Below, in pieces: positions 5,663 to 7,105 of a stretch of 7,105 nucleotides of DNA. The translations under genes were made by a program, and so were the position numbers. The stretch covers positions 1 to 7,105 of the forward strand of contig JAKLQB010000117.1 of assembly GCA_022013615.1 (NCBI GenBank). The letters run 5' to 3'. Each line of letters begins with the position of its first letter. The stretch's first letter is position 1. Source of the stretch: Desulfobacterales bacterium. Lineage in GTDB: Bacteria > Desulfobacterota > DSM-4660 > Desulfatiglandales > Desulfatiglandaceae. The notes beneath the pieces are model-generated. The model did not search any database and was not told the origin of the DNA. It was given only the letters and a program-made list of their open reading frames with translations.

Positions 5663-6653
5663 CTAAAAGCTGAACAGCCTCTCTCAAAATATCCTCCTTT
5701 AAGGGCCCGATGGATCCATGACAATCGATTCCTGCTGCCTTTGCATGTCCCCCACCTCCGAATCGGCTGGCCAATTGCGCCACATTTATCCGGCTATTGG
5801 AGCGCAGGCTGAACTTGTAATCATTTTCACCTGTCTGGCGAATCAAAACAGCTATTTCAACTCCTGATACGAATCTTGGATAGTCCACAAACCTTTCACT
5901 ATCCTCCGGGCCTGCCCCGGCCTTTGAAAACATCCCGAGAAAAATCGTCATCACCCCTATCTTGCCTGCATGGTAAAATTCGAGGGTGCCGAGGGCCATT
6001 TCCAGCAGCCTCAACCGGGAAAGGCTGTATCCATCCATCACTTCCCGGGATATTTTCCAGGGATTGGCGCCATAGTCCATCATCTCTGCTGCTATTCTCA
6101 AGCATGTGGGAGATGTGTTATCATACCTGAAAGAACCCGTATCGGCCTGAATGGCAGCAAAGACATTACCCGCTACATCACGATCGATCGGCAAACCTCC
6201 CAGTTTTATAACTTTGAAGACCAGCTCACCGGTTGATGAGCTATTAACATCGACTAAGTTCAAATCACCAAAGAAGCTATTTGTTTCGTGATGATCAATA
6301 TTAATTAACGGCTTGAGTTTTCCAGGATTGCCCTGCAACCGTCCCGCCCTTTCTATTTCAGCGCAATCCAGGACCACTACAACATCAAAATCTCTTTCAG
6401 GATCAATATACTGAACAATACTGTCAGCGCCTTTTAACCGGTTATTAGGATGAGGTACCGGTGCCTCGGTCCAGAGAACAACATCCTTGTCAGCGTTAAG
6501 CAGTGCCTTGCCAAGGGCGAGCATTGAACCAATGCCGTCAGCATCAGGATCCCTATGAGTCGTAATGAGAAAAGAACCCCCATCATTAAGCGTCGAAACA
6601 ATCCTTTTAAGCGATGTCTCGAAATTCGGAAATGATGAATCTGAATCAGGCAC
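5646..6653 (-). CDS. nrnA: DHH/DHHA1 phosphoesterase, NrnA-like (nanoRNase / pAp phosphatase)
   Basis: Manganese-dependent phosphoesterase that, in characterised NrnA proteins, degrades 2-5-nt oligoribonucleotides and removes the 3'-phosphate from pAp. The 335 residues show the DHH domain motifs THRDPDADGIGS (32-43), VVVVLDCAE (91-99, metal-site Asp96), IDHHE (119-123) and ADTGSFRYDNT (170-180), followed by a DHHA1 domain with GGGGHAKAAG (299-308). This architecture and length fit NrnA rather than RecJ, which is longer. The start is GTG, with GAGGG 5 bases upstream and an in-frame TGA five codons before it. It follows rbfA by 88 bases and overlaps truB by 17 bases; rbfA-nrnA-truB is a recurrent order in Desulfobacterota and Firmicutes. 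Which of the two activities dominates cannot be read from the sequence. Confidence 0.94.
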   Translation of the reverse strand: MPDSDSSFPNFETSLKRIVSTLNDGGSFLITTHRDPDADGIGSMLALGKALLNADKDVVLWTEAPVPHPNNRLKGADSIVQYIDPERDFDVVVVLDCAEIERAGRLQGNPGKLKPLINIDHHETNSFFGDLNLVDVNSSSTGELVFKVIKLGGLPIDRDVAGNVFAAIQADTGSFRYDNTSPTCLRIAAEMMDYGANPWKISREVMDGYSLSRLRLLEMALGTLEFYHAGKIGVMTIFLGMFSKAGAGPEDSERFVDYPRFVSGVEIAVLIRQTGENDYKFSLRSNSRINVAQLASRFGGGGHAKAAGIDCHGSIGPLKEDILREAVQLLDGIPN

Positions 6654-6658
6654 TTTTG

Positions 6659-6663
6659 CCCTC
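6659..6663 (-). promoter_or_regulatory. Ribosome binding site deciding the nrnA GTG start
   Basis: GAGGG lies 5 bases before the GTG at 6653-6651. An in-frame TGA at 6671-6669 rules out any start further upstream. Confidence 0.6.
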
Positions 6664-6741
6664 TTTATTCAGCCTTCTGTATCAGTAATTCTCGTTAAGG
6701 CTTCCACCTGGTCCTCCATTCGCAAGGTCTAAAGGTTATTA

Positions 6742-7095
6742 TTAGTTTTGCTGCTTCTCTATTTCAACAAAGAGCTTGTCCATGTAGCTGCCCTTCTCGA
6801 GAGATGAGTCATGCACGAATGTGATTTCGGGAACATACCTCAACCCCATTCGTAGACCGATCTGCCTCTTGATAAAACCCCTGGCACTGTCTAAGCCTGC
6901 TTGAGCCCTTTCGACCTGGTCCCTCGAACCCATCACACTGTAATAGATCCTGGCCAGTTTAAGATCATCACTAAGGCGGATTCCGGTCACTGTGACGCTT
7001 TTTACCCTGGGATCTTTGACCCTTTCAAGGAGAATAATTGAAACCTCCTTTTGGATCTGATCGCCGACTCTCACTGAGCGCTTACCAGCTAACAT
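6742..7095 (-). CDS. rbfA: 30S ribosome-binding factor A
   Basis: Small KH-type RNA-binding protein that attaches to the immature 30S subunit and assists 16S rRNA 5'-end maturation and cold adaptation. The 117 residues fit the family. Visible conserved segments are the N-terminal RVGDQIQKEVSIIL helix, DPRV (28-31), VTVTGIRLSDDLKLARIYYS (34-53), the SARGFIKRQIG helix (70-80, in the position of the family's altered KH turn), and LRYVPEITFVHDSS (85-98). The ATG start at 7095 is preceded by GGAG with 6 bases between, at the window edge. By established gene order infB is expected just beyond the right edge, but it is not in view. The gene is complete and unremarkable. Confidence 0.97.
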   Translation of the reverse strand: MLAGKRSVRVGDQIQKEVSIILLERVKDPRVKSVTVTGIRLSDDLKLARIYYSVMGSRDQVERAQAGLDSARGFIKRQIGLRMGLRYVPEITFVHDSSLEKGSYMDKLFVEIEKQQN

Positions 7096-7105
7096 ACGAA
7101 ACTCC

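Overview
All seven protein-coding genes lie on the minus strand and are conserved housekeeping genes. In transcription order (high to low coordinate) they are rbfA, a DHH-family nrnA, truB, rpsO, pnp, an M16 zinc peptidase and dut. This order, roughly balanced base composition and intergenic elements made of short tandem words suggest a Desulfobacterota (former Deltaproteobacteria) chromosome, possibly Desulfobacterales. That assignment rests on general knowledge of gene order and repeat style, not on a search. No plasmid, phage, CRISPR, defence or biosynthetic locus is visible.

Layout. 7095-6742 rbfA, complete, with its ribosome binding site at the right edge. 6653-5646 nrnA, GTG start. 5662-4730 truB, overlapping nrnA by 17 bases. 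4729-4416 is a gene-free stretch of about 314 bases with short CCAGTATC repeats and an imperfect inverted repeat around a GC hairpin. 4415-4146 rpsO, GTG start with a strong AGGAGG. A 62-base gap contains a hairpin without a U-run. 4083-1984 pnp. 1994-738 M16 peptidase, overlapping the pnp end. A 46-base gap holds a tandem-word repeat. 691-239 dut, TTG start. Below dut lies a second, inverted copy of the tandem-word repeat, then about 200 bases of gene-free DNA containing five hairpins and running off the left edge.

How the genes work together. RbfA (30S maturation), TruB (tRNA psi55), S15 and PNPase form the classic translation/RNA-metabolism block that usually follows nusA-infB. NrnA removes the short oligoribonucleotides left by enzymes such as PNPase. 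The M16 peptidase and dut are a common tail to this block in several phyla. Overlaps at nrnA/truB and pnp/M16 suggest translational coupling within a long operon. The block may be divided by internal processing or promotion in the truB-rpsO gap.

The genes look ordinary and intact. The parts that deserve a second look are non-coding: the inverted tandem-word repeats bracketing dut, whose copies supply the stop codons of both the M16 gene and dut; the hairpin cluster at the left edge; and the repeat island between truB and rpsO. I did not find convincing evidence for an undescribed multi-gene system.
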